DNA of 11,650 bases, taken from contig PMYA01000070.1 in NCBI GenBank assembly GCA_003170935.1, forward strand, positions 1 through 11,650. The letters run 5' to 3'. Position 1 is the first letter of the stretch, and each line of letters starts with the position of its first letter. Shown piece after piece: positions 6,298 through 11,650 of this stretch. Under the pieces are notes generated by a model. That model had not been told where the DNA came from. It did no database searches and saw nothing but the letters and a program-made list of their open reading frames with translations. The translations under genes were made by a program, and so were the position numbers. The DNA comes from Methanobacteriota archaeon (GTDB lineage Archaea; Halobacteriota; Bog-38; Methanoflorentales; Methanoflorentaceae).

Positions 6298-6969
6298 TCA
6301 ATGCCTAGGGGTGAGGACCTGCCACTTAATAAGCACACCATCCCCTATTTGACGTATTTGCCTCAGTTTGAGCTTGACGAAGTCAGAAGTCAGGCCATCG
6401 CCATCGGCGAGCGTCGGGGCTAAACTGCCTCCGATTATGATATTCCCAATATAGGCATAAAGCTCATCAACTAATCCTAAACTCAGAAGGGCGAAATTGA
6501 GCGTTGCGCCACCTTCAACCAGCACAGAGTCTACCCCTCGATCTTTCAATCTCGCAAGGAGTGCGCTCAGATCTACCTTGCGCTCTCCAACAACAATTAC
6601 CTCGGCCTTTGTACTAAGTTCTTCGACTTTGTGATGTGGGGCTTGTTGCGCTACCGCTATGAGCGCGTTTGGCCCGAGAAATGCCGCGGTCGATGGAGTT
6701 CGCGCATTGCTATCAACCACGATTCGTAGCGGATTTTCAGCTCTCCCCTTCGCTACTCGTTCACGCTTGAGCATATCTGACTTAACAGTCAGCTTCGGAT
6801 CGTCCGCGAGCACGGTTCCGATTCCGACCATAACCGCATCGGTGCGTGCTTTTAACGCATCAACGCGTTGCATGTCCTCTTTTCCAGAGATTCGCACCTG
6901 TCTTCTCGCTACCGTTGAGATCTTACCGTCAGCACTCATAGCTGAATTGATAATGACGTACGGTCTCAT
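6298..6969 (-). CDS. 2,5-diamino-6-(ribosylamino)pyrimidinone 5'-phosphate reductase (archaeal RIB7/ArfC type)
   Basis: NAD(P)H-dependent reductase of riboflavin (and, in archaea, F420/deazaflavin) biosynthesis. It reduces the ribosylamino side chain of the diaminopyrimidinone phosphate to ribitylamino. The 223-residue protein consists only of the RibD C-terminal reductase domain, as in archaeal and fungal enzymes, without the deaminase half of bacterial RibD. Visible motifs are MSADGKIS (11-18), GIGTVLADDPKLTV (49-62), VVDSNART (84-91) and VEGGATLN (151-158). The ATG gives the family-typical MRPYVIIN start. A GGGGTGA ribosome-site-like stretch lies at 6974-6980 upstream. The gene ends 6 bases from the convergent flippase gene and is divergent from archease, with a 61-base gap. 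No other riboflavin gene is nearby. Confidence 0.88.
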   Translation of the reverse strand: MRPYVIINSAMSADGKISTVARRQVRISGKEDMQRVDALKARTDAVMVGIGTVLADDPKLTVKSDMLKRERVAKGRAENPLRIVVDSNARTPSTAAFLGPNALIAVAQQAPHHKVEELSTKAEVIVVGERKVDLSALLARLKDRGVDSVLVEGGATLNFALLSLGLVDELYAYIGNIIIGGSLAPTLADGDGLTSDFVKLKLRQIRQIGDGVLIKWQVLTPRH

Positions 6970-6990
6970 TGAGTCACCCCAGCTGATGAA

Positions 6991-7001
6991 TGTATATTAA
7001 C
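6991..7001. promoter_or_regulatory. shared, near-palindromic TATA-like element between divergent genes
   Basis: TGTATATTAAC is almost symmetric and sits 27 bases from the reductase ATG (6969, minus strand) and 35 bases from the archease ATG (7031, plus strand). At the usual 26-base spacing it would start a nearly leaderless reductase message and an archease message with a leader of about 9 bases. It is the only convincing A/T box in the 61-base gap, so both promoters may share it. Its position also argues against a GTG at 7004 as the archease start. Confidence 0.45.
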
Positions 7002-7030
7002 TTGTGGTTCATATCCTACACGATAACAGC

Positions 7031-7441
7031 ATGCTAAAATACGAATTTGTTGAGCACACAGCCGATCTCACTTTTAAGGCTTGCGGAAGAGACTTGAACC
7101 AACTATTCGAGAATGCGGCAGAAGCCCTTGAAAGCACGCTTGTTATGCTCGAAAGCGTGGCGCTTAGAGACACCACCACAATCGAGATGACTTCCGACAG
7201 TTGTGAGGACTTGCTTTACGATTGGCTTGCGGATCTTCTCGTTACGTTCGAAGTCAATCGCTTCGCCGTCAAAAAGTGTATCGTCAAGATCGCTGGCTTA
7301 TCGTTGAATGTAGAGTGCTGGGGCGAGCGAATCGATCCTAACAAACACATACTAAACACGGAAGTGAAAGCAGTGACATATCACAACCTACAAATAAAGA
7401 AGAATAACGTCTACCACGCAGAAGTAACGCTTGACGTATAG
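7031..7441 (+). CDS. archease, RtcB cofactor protein
   Basis: Small metal-binding activator that helps RtcB complete the guanylylation and ligation cycle in tRNA splicing and RNA repair. The 136-residue product has the family signature YEFVEHTADLTF (4-15), with the metal-ligand Asp12 in HTAD, and the conserved late block EVKAVTYHNLQI. It ends in VTLDV, where Asp135 matches the C-terminal metal ligand of characterised archeases. The frame extends to a GTG at 7004, but ATG 7031 gives the canonical N-terminus and fits the promoter position. The stop codon overlaps the ribosome site of rtcB, which starts 8 bases downstream. This pairing confirms the assignment. Confidence 0.92.
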   Translation: MLKYEFVEHTADLTFKACGRDLNQLFENAAEALESTLVMLESVALRDTTTIEMTSDSCEDLLYDWLADLLVTFEVNRFAVKKCIVKIAGLSLNVECWGERIDPNKHILNTEVKAVTYHNLQIKKNNVYHAEVTLDV

Positions 7442-7446
7442 GAGGT
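7440..7446 (+). promoter_or_regulatory. strong Shine-Dalgarno site of rtcB overlapping the archease stop
   Basis: AGGAGGT begins inside the archease TAG stop (7439-7441) and lies 3 bases before the rtcB ATG. The overlap suggests coupled translation of the two partners. Confidence 0.7.
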
Positions 7447-7449
7447 TGG

Positions 7450-8862
7450 ATGACACTCGCAGAATTGGTCAGGGAAGACGAGTACATTTGGGAGGTCCCA
7501 GAGGGTACCGCGCCAGGAATGCGCGTCCCTGGGCGAATATTCTTATCAGACGCTCTTATGAAATACCTCGAGCCTGGAGCGATCCAGCAGGTGGCTAATG
7601 TTGCGACGCTTCCTGGGATCCAGAGATGGTCACTAGCGATGCCAGATGTGCACACCGGGTATGGCTTCCCCATTGGCGGCGTTGCTGCTTTTGACGCTAC
7701 CGAAGGTGTATTATCCCCGGGAGGGGTCGGTTTCGATATTAACTGCGGGACTAGGCTTTTAGCAACGACGTTATTCAAGGAAGAGGTTGAGCAAAGAATT
7801 GATGAATTCCTAGCAGCTTTATTTCAAGCGATTCCTTCAGGACTCGGTTCGAAAGGACCGCTACGGCTCTCCGAAACGGAGCTAGACAACGTATTCTCTA
7901 GCGGCGCAAAATGGGCCGTCAATCATGGATATGGAGACGCTAAAGATCTTACACATTGTGAGAGCGATGGGTGTTTGGATGGTGCCGATCCCTCTAAAGT
8001 GAGCCCGCTGGCGAAAAAAAGAGGCAAGCCGCAACTTGGAAGCTTAGGAAGCGGAAATCATTTCTTAGAGATTCAATACGTCGATCAGATTTGTGAGAGA
8101 CACGCCGCGAACTTGTTTGGTTTGAAAGAAGAACAAGTTTGTATCATGCTTCATTCGGGGTCACGAGGGGCGGGCCATCAAATCTGCACGGACTACTTGA
8201 AAGTTTTTCAAGGGGCGAGCCGTAAGTATGACATCAAACTTCCCGATAAGCAACTTGCTTGTGTTCCTGCAGAGTCACCAGAAGGTCGAAATTATTTCGG
8301 CGCCATGGCAGCAGCTGCAAACTATGCGTGGACAAATAGACAAATGATGTCTTTTTGGGTGCGAAATGTCGTTGAACAGAAGTTTGGTGCAACTGCTACC
8401 CTCGTATACGATGTTGCACACAATATCGCCAAGCTTGAAAGACATTCAGTTGGGGAAGCACGTAAGGAAGTGTATGTGCACCGCAAAGGCGCTACAAGGG
8501 CATTCGATAAGGACTCGAGTTACGGAATTGGGCAACCAGTGCTCATCCCCGGCAGTATGGGGACCGCTTCATACGTCCTACACGGCACAAAAAAAGCAAT
8601 GACCACAACTTTCGGTTCAACCTGCCATGGAGCAGGCCGTGTCCTCAGCCGCAAGGCTGCGAAAAGATCACTGACTTGGAAAACAGTTATAGAAAATCTA
8701 AGGCAAAAACATATCACCATAAAAACTGATGATTTGTCGGCTGTGCCAGAGGAGGCACCGGAAGCTTACAAGCCAATAGATGAAGTCATTGAAGTCGTTT
8801 CTAAGCTCGGCATTTCGAAAGCCGTTGCGCGGCTCGCCCCTATAGGTGTCATCAAGGGGTAA
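7450..8862 (+). CDS. rtcB: RNA-splicing ligase RtcB
   Basis: GTP- and Mn-dependent ligase that joins 2',3'-cyclic-phosphate (3'-phosphate) and 5'-OH RNA ends; in archaea it seals tRNA exons after intron excision. The 470-residue protein is full length and has no intein. All active-site residues can be placed by comparison with the Pyrococcus enzyme: Asp96 and Cys99 in GVGFDINCGTR, His204 in GSGNHF, His235 in LHSGSRG, His324 in YDVAHN, and the guanylylated nucleophile His393 in TCHGAGR. Other conserved blocks are MPDVHTGYGFPIGG (64-77) and the C-terminal LAPIGVIKG. The gene has a strong AGGAGGT site and is joined to archease as a two-gene operon. The nearby tRNA-Ser has no intron, so its substrates lie elsewhere. 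Confidence 0.96.
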   Translation: MTLAELVREDEYIWEVPEGTAPGMRVPGRIFLSDALMKYLEPGAIQQVANVATLPGIQRWSLAMPDVHTGYGFPIGGVAAFDATEGVLSPGGVGFDINCGTRLLATTLFKEEVEQRIDEFLAALFQAIPSGLGSKGPLRLSETELDNVFSSGAKWAVNHGYGDAKDLTHCESDGCLDGADPSKVSPLAKKRGKPQLGSLGSGNHFLEIQYVDQICERHAANLFGLKEEQVCIMLHSGSRGAGHQICTDYLKVFQGASRKYDIKLPDKQLACVPAESPEGRNYFGAMAAAANYAWTNRQMMSFWVRNVVEQKFGATATLVYDVAHNIAKLERHSVGEARKEVYVHRKGATRAFDKDSSYGIGQPVLIPGSMGTASYVLHGTKKAMTTTFGSTCHGAGRVLSRKAAKRSLTWKTVIENLRQKHITIKTDDLSAVPEEAPEAYKPIDEVIEVVSKLGISKAVARLAPIGVIKG

Positions 8863-8930
8863 TGAGATCGCCGTGCTTACGTCAGTCCAATTCGACTAGA
8901 CCTTTATTAAAGATTAGAAACGCGCCCAGC

Positions 8931-8941
8931 GATAATTTTAT
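8931..8941 (+). promoter_or_regulatory. TATA-like element upstream of the SRP RNA gene
   Basis: GATAATTTTAT is centred about 26-28 bases before the predicted 5' end of the SRP RNA. The rest of 8863-8960, between rtcB and the RNA gene, shows no coding frame or other motif I can support. Confidence 0.4.
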
Positions 8942-8962
8942 GGATGATATAGTCGTATATTA

Positions 8963-9273
8963 GCTGGGCTAGCTTGGATGGCTCGGCGTCATCTGTAACC
9001 CAAAAACGTCGATAAGTGGGGAGCGAAGCAGAAGGAAGGCATTTTGACAGTTTGACCATCTAACAAGTCAGACGATGAAATTCCGTCCTGCGGGGTCAAC
9101 GGCAGTATACCATTGATTGGAGAACCAATGATATGCGCTTACCGTGAGCACCGGTTCAGGCCCGGAAGGGAGCAAACCTATTGCGGACGCGTGACGCTCG
9201 GAGGGGTGCGGGATAGAGAATGAGTTGGGAGCTCTGACAAGCTGCGAGGTGACGACCTTTCTGTACGCCCACA
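8963..9273 (+). ncRNA. archaeal signal recognition particle RNA (7S RNA)
   Basis: RNA scaffold of the SRP, which binds SRP54 and SRP19 and targets membrane and secreted proteins. Helix 8 is unmistakable: GGTT (9153-9156) and AACC (9175-9178) enclose the SRP54-binding bulges (CAGG, AGCA) and a GGAA tetraloop at 9164-9167. Helix 6 is an 8-bp stem with one mismatch (9111-9118 with 9123-9130) capped by GGAG (9119-9122), the SRP19 site. The Alu domain has the conserved UGUAAC (8994-8999) after helix 3 (GATG 8977-8980 with CATC 8990-8993). Helix 5 pairings include 9048-9054 with 9238-9244, 9080-9083 with 9218-9221, and 9087-9091 with 9208-9212. Helix 1 pairs TGGGC (8965-8969) with GCCCA (9267-9271). 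Length of about 310 nt is typical. The exact ends are uncertain by a few bases. Confidence 0.92.
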
Positions 9274-9280
9274 CAGTAAT

Positions 9281-9367
9281 GTTGGGGTAGCCAAGCTTGG
9301 TCTACGGCGCTGGTTTGCTAAACCAGTGTCCCTCCGGGACTCGTGGGTTCAAATCCCACCCCCAGCG
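9281..9367 (+). tRNA. tRNA-Ser (anticodon GCU)
   Basis: Class II tRNA of 87 nt reading AGU/AGC. The acceptor is 9281-9287 with 9360-9366 (one U-G wobble at pair 2-71) and the discriminator is G9367. The anticodon stem CTGGT (9310-9314) and ACCAG (9322-9326) encloses anticodon GCT at 9317-9319. The long variable arm contains GTCCC/GGGAC, and the T arm GTGGG/CCCAC has loop TTCAAAT. CCA is not encoded and there is no intron. The gene begins about 7-10 nt after the SRP RNA 3' end with no room for its own promoter, so the two are probably one transcript separated by RNase P. Confidence 0.96.
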
Positions 9368-9443
9368 TTTCTGCGCGTTTCATTTCGGCTAAGCTGCAGC
9401 GCTCCTGCGAGCTATCGCAAAAAAGGCGCACCTAGCGTGCCTA

Positions 9444-9453
9444 CTTATAAATA
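9444..9453 (+). promoter_or_regulatory. TATA box of the rps13-rps4-rps11-rpo3 operon
   Basis: CTTATAAATA is the best TATA-box match in the window. It predicts transcription start near 9475 and a leader of about 17 bases that carries the Shine-Dalgarno GAGGT at 9481-9485, 6 bases before the GTG start of uS13. The spacer from the tRNA end to here (9368-9443) holds a small hairpin (TGCGA 9406-9410 with TCGCA 9415-9419) followed by an A run rather than a T run. I see no gene in it. Confidence 0.65.
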
Positions 9454-9491
9454 CGATGATAGGTTAAAAACCACACACACGAGGTATTAAT

Positions 9492-9962
9492 GTGCCCAAG
9501 GGTGACACGGAATCGGCTGAACACGAGATTAAGTATATAGTAAGAATCGCCCAAACAGACCTGGACGGCAAAAAAGCAGTTCAGTATGCGCTTACAGGAT
9601 TGAAAGGGGTTGGGATACGAACGGCGCGGATTCTGACTCAACGCGCAAGTCTAGACCCCGACGACACTATGGGTTATTTGGAAGATGAACAAGTAGAACG
9701 GCTAAGAGAGTCAGTAGCTAACTTTAACCAGAACGTTCCTACGTGGATGTTCAACTATCGAAAAAACCCTGTTACTGGTGAAAACCAACACCTGCTTGGG
9801 TCTCAAGTGGATTTGACGCTTCGAGAGACTCTCAATCTAATGAAAAAAACGCGAAGCTATACTGGTATTCGCCATGAGCGTGGACACAAAGTCCGTGGAC
9901 AGAGAACCAAATCGACGGGAAGAAGAGGTGCAACCGTCGGTGTCCAACGTAAGAAACGCTAA
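9492..9962 (+). CDS. rps13: 30S ribosomal protein uS13 (archaeal S13/S18e type)
   Basis: Small-subunit head protein that contacts the large subunit and P-site tRNA. The 156-residue protein has the archaeal/eukaryotic layout. A short N-terminal extension leads into the [12 protein letters not shown] block (15-26), followed by helix-two-turn-helix elements with [12 protein letters not shown] (37-48). The C-terminal basic tail carries [20 protein letters not shown] (124-143). The start is GTG at 9492, with GAGGT six bases upstream. An ATG two bases earlier is in another frame and should be ignored. It is the first gene of the archaeal S13-S4-S11-Rpo3 operon. The next gene starts 17 bases after its stop. 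Confidence 0.95.
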   Translation: MPKGDTESAEHEIKYIVRIAQTDLDGKKAVQYALTGLKGVGIRTARILTQRASLDPDDTMGYLEDEQVERLRESVANFNQNVPTWMFNYRKNPVTGENQHLLGSQVDLTLRETLNLMKKTRSYTGIRHERGHKVRGQRTKSTGRRGATVGVQRKKR

Positions 9963-9979
9963 TCGAAAAGGTGCTAATT

Positions 9980-10522
9980 ATGGGGTATCCAGGGAAAAGC
10001 AGAAAAGCGTTTGACACGCCACGTCACCCATGGCAGGCAACAAGAATCAGCGAAGAAGCTGAGGTCGTAAAGACGTTCGGGTTGAAGAACAAAAGAGAGG
10101 TCTGGAAAGTCGCCACAACGTTGAGGAAATATAGGCGTGAGGCACGACAATTGCTCTTCGACATTCAAGAGGTAGGGGAGCGCGGCGAGCACGCCAAGTT
10201 TGAGACAGAGAAATTCCTCGACAGACTACGGCGCATAGGGCTCATTAAATATGACTCCTCGTTGGATGACGTGCTTACGCTCGCGCCTGAGGATCTACTA
10301 GAAAGGCGACTACAAACACAGGTGCAGAAGCGAGGTCTTGCCAATTCAGCGAAGCAAGCGAGGCAACTAGTTGTTCACGGACATATAGCAGTGGCAGGAC
10401 GAAGGGTCACTGTCCCCAGCTATATCATCCCAACAAATGAGCAGGAGCTTATTGGGTACTATGAGGGGTCGCCGCTGCGACAAGCTGGCGATTCCGAAAA
10501 GAAAGTGAGCAACGGAGGGTGA
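9980..10522 (+). CDS. rps4: 30S ribosomal protein uS4 (archaeal S4/S9e type)
   Basis: Primary 16S rRNA-binding protein at the five-way junction of the small-subunit body. The 180-residue protein opens with the archaeal signature [18 protein letters not shown] (1-18), then an alpha-helical region. The S4 RNA-binding domain lies at about 105-152, including [19 protein letters not shown] (118-136) and [14 protein letters not shown]. The frame allows a GTG at 9971, but that codon is part of the AAGGTG ribosome site, which is correctly spaced (6 bases) for the ATG at 9980. The ATG also gives the family N-terminus. The GGAGG site for uS11 sits inside the last codons of this gene. Length and codon use match its neighbours. 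Confidence 0.95.
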   Translation: MGYPGKSRKAFDTPRHPWQATRISEEAEVVKTFGLKNKREVWKVATTLRKYRREARQLLFDIQEVGERGEHAKFETEKFLDRLRRIGLIKYDSSLDDVLTLAPEDLLERRLQTQVQKRGLANSAKQARQLVVHGHIAVAGRRVTVPSYIIPTNEQELIGYYEGSPLRQAGDSEKKVSNGG

Positions 10523-10530
10523 TGTAGATC

Positions 10531-10920
10531 ATGGCTGAGAGAAAGTGGGGTATAGCGCACATCTTTGCGTCGTTTAATAATACGATCATAACCATCACAG
10601 ATTTAACCGGGGCAGAGACGATTGCCAAATCCACAGGCGGCATGGTTGTCAAGCAAGACCGTAACGAAAGTTCACCATACGCTGCCATGCAGCTTGCCAC
10701 GAGCGCAGCTGAACAGGCACTTGATAAAGGAGTGATGGGCGTTCATGTAAGAGTAAGAGCACCGGGTGGAAATGGACAGAGAAGCCCAGGTCCAGGAGCG
10801 CAAGCTGCGATTAGAGCACTCTCAAGAGCTGGATTGAAAATAGGGAGAATAGAAGATGTAACCCCCATTCCTCACGATGGCACTCGATCACCCGGAGGAA
10901 GACGGGGACGCAGGATATAG
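10531..10920 (+). CDS. rps11: 30S ribosomal protein uS11
   Basis: Platform protein of the small subunit, near the mRNA exit and the Shine-Dalgarno helix. The 129-residue product has the family features [18 protein letters not shown] (10-27), the [10 protein letters not shown] segment (71-80), and the signature around [20 protein letters not shown] (107-126) with its basic tail. The start ATG lies 8 bases after the uS4 stop, with GGAGG at 10514-10518. It is full length and ordinary for archaea. It is followed 16 bases later by rpo3, as in most archaeal genomes. Confidence 0.96.
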   Translation: MAERKWGIAHIFASFNNTIITITDLTGAETIAKSTGGMVVKQDRNESSPYAAMQLATSAAEQALDKGVMGVHVRVRAPGGNGQRSPGPGAQAAIRALSRAGLKIGRIEDVTPIPHDGTRSPGGRRGRRI

Positions 10921-10936
10921 TAACTTTGTGTATAAC

Positions 10937-11650
10937 ATGGATTTGAAATTCCTCGAGCTTACAGACAGACAAGCGCGTTTTATAATCTCAGGCACAACAC
11001 CAGCACTTGTGAACAGCATTAGACGCAGCTTGATAGCTGACGTGCCTTCTATGTCGATTGATGATGTGAACTTCTACAACAATACATCGGTCCTCTTCGA
11101 CGAGATGATGGCACTTCGTCTAGGGCTTATACCGCTCAAAGGAGGGAAACACTATGTTTCCCAATCAGAGTGTTCGTGCGGCGGAGAGGGGTGTTTTCAG
11201 TGTCAAGTATCCCTTACGCTAAACGTACAGGGGCCAGCTACAGTCTATTCAAGGGATTTGACATCGGCAGACGCCGAAGTGATTCCCGCAGACGGCAATA
11301 TACCTATCATTAAACTATTCAAAGATCAAGAATTGATGCTTGAAGCAATTGCACGAAAAGGTAGTTCCAAAACGCACGCGAAATTCCAGTCTGCGATCGC
11401 GACAAGTTACAAGTATTTGCCAAAGTTTGCCATAAACGAATGCAACGGATGCAAGAAGTGTATCGAAGCCTGCCCAAAAGGCATTTTAAGATATGAAGAT
11501 GGATCAGTGCACGTTATAGACGAGCTTAAATGCACCCTCTGTAATTTGTGCGCTGAGGCGTGTGAAGAAGGAGCGATTACAGTAACTGGTGATCCGGAGT
11601 CCTTTGTGTTTTATACGGAGTCAGACGGTTCAATCAGCTGCACAGACCTA
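10937..11650 (+). CDS. rpo3: DNA-directed RNA polymerase subunit Rpo3 (RpoD), 3' end outside the window
   Basis: Archaeal homologue of Rpb3 and of one bacterial alpha subunit. It heterodimerises with Rpo11 to nucleate polymerase assembly. The 238 visible residues show the dimerisation segment with ALVNSIRRSLIADVPSMSID (23-42) and the ALRLGLIPL block (59-67). Next comes a four-cysteine loop C79-x-C81-x4-C86-x2-C89 in the place of the Rpb3 zinc loop. A ferredoxin-like insert has two complete [4Fe-4S] motifs: C169, C172, C175, C179 (followed by Pro) and C199, C202, C205, C209. The frame is open to the last base, so the C-terminal dimerisation part is missing only because the window ends. The start is either ATG 10937 or the in-frame GTG 10928; ATG is preferred for the N-terminal fit (MDLKFLEL). 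No Shine-Dalgarno site is obvious for either. Confidence 0.94.
   Translation, partial: MDLKFLELTDRQARFIISGTTPALVNSIRRSLIADVPSMSIDDVNFYNNTSVLFDEMMALRLGLIPLKGGKHYVSQSECSCGGEGCFQCQVSLTLNVQGPATVYSRDLTSADAEVIPADGNIPIIKLFKDQELMLEAIARKGSSKTHAKFQSAIATSYKYLPKFAINECNGCKKCIEACPKGILRYEDGSVHVIDELKCTLCNLCAEACEEGAITVTGDPESFVFYTESDGSISCTDL

Noticed and set aside
7004..7030. GTG start for archease at 7004
   Set aside because: It lies only about 8 bases from the TATA-like box, so it would precede the expected transcription start. The ATG at 7031 gives the family N-terminus.
8366..8602. Open frame within rtcB in another frame
   Set aside because: Shadow frame of the conserved RtcB active-site region. There is no independent start signal or family resemblance.
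9068..9274. Minus-strand open frame across the SRP RNA region
   Set aside because: It has no recognisable domain or ribosome site and lies wholly inside a structured RNA gene.
9406..9424. Hairpin followed by an A run after tRNA-Ser, as a terminator
   Set aside because: On the plus strand the stem is followed by A residues, not U, and no minus-strand gene here needs a terminator. It is short and probably incidental.
1..11650. CRISPR arrays, insertion sequences, attachment sites, inteins, defence genes
   Set aside because: No spaced direct repeats, transposase, integrase, intein block or nuclease/effector genes were seen. RtcB is uninterrupted, and the tRNA 3' end shows no repeated attachment copy in the window.

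Overview
The window is archaeal chromosomal DNA. The evidence is an archaeal SRP (7S) RNA, a tRNA-Ser without an encoded CCA end, the archaeal ribosomal/RNA polymerase run uS13-uS4-uS11-Rpo3, an archease-RtcB RNA ligase pair, a stand-alone archaeal-type riboflavin reductase, a separate PurS next to PurQ, a PGF-CTERM-like sorting tail, and TATA boxes placed about 26-28 bases ahead of leaderless starts. The exact lineage cannot be fixed from one window. An anaerobic, uncultured-type archaeon (for example a Bathyarchaeia-like TACK member or a methanogen relative) is a guess, resting mainly on the double [4Fe-4S] Rpo3 and the PGF-CTERM tail.

Left part (1-6291): an RmlB-type nucleotide-sugar dehydratase gene (+) faces a purS-purQ pair (-), with U-tract terminators between them. 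A gene for a secreted, membrane-anchored thioredoxin-fold protein follows on the minus strand. Divergent from it is a three-gene surface-glycan set on the plus strand: a GT4 glycosyltransferase, a membrane GT2 glycosyltransferase, and a multi-spanning AglD/LPG-synthase-type flippase-like protein. With RmlB supplying deoxysugar nucleotides, these probably build a lipid-linked or protein-linked surface glycan.

Middle part (6298-8862): the riboflavin reductase gene (-) ends 6 bases from the flippase gene and is divergent from the archease-rtcB operon (+). A single palindromic TATA-like element lies between the two start codons.

Right part (8863-11650): a non-coding stretch holds an SRP RNA gene of about 310 nt, followed within about 7-10 nt by tRNA-Ser(GCU). 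A clear TATA box and Shine-Dalgarno site then open the rps13-rps4-rps11-rpo3 operon. The last gene runs off the window. Rpo3 carries an Rpb3-like four-cysteine zinc-loop motif plus two complete [4Fe-4S] motifs.

All protein genes fall into known families. I did not find an undescribed defence, mobile or RNA system. The points most worth following are the SRP RNA/tRNA tandem, the metal-rich Rpo3, the archaeosortase-type thioredoxin, and the small glycan cassette.
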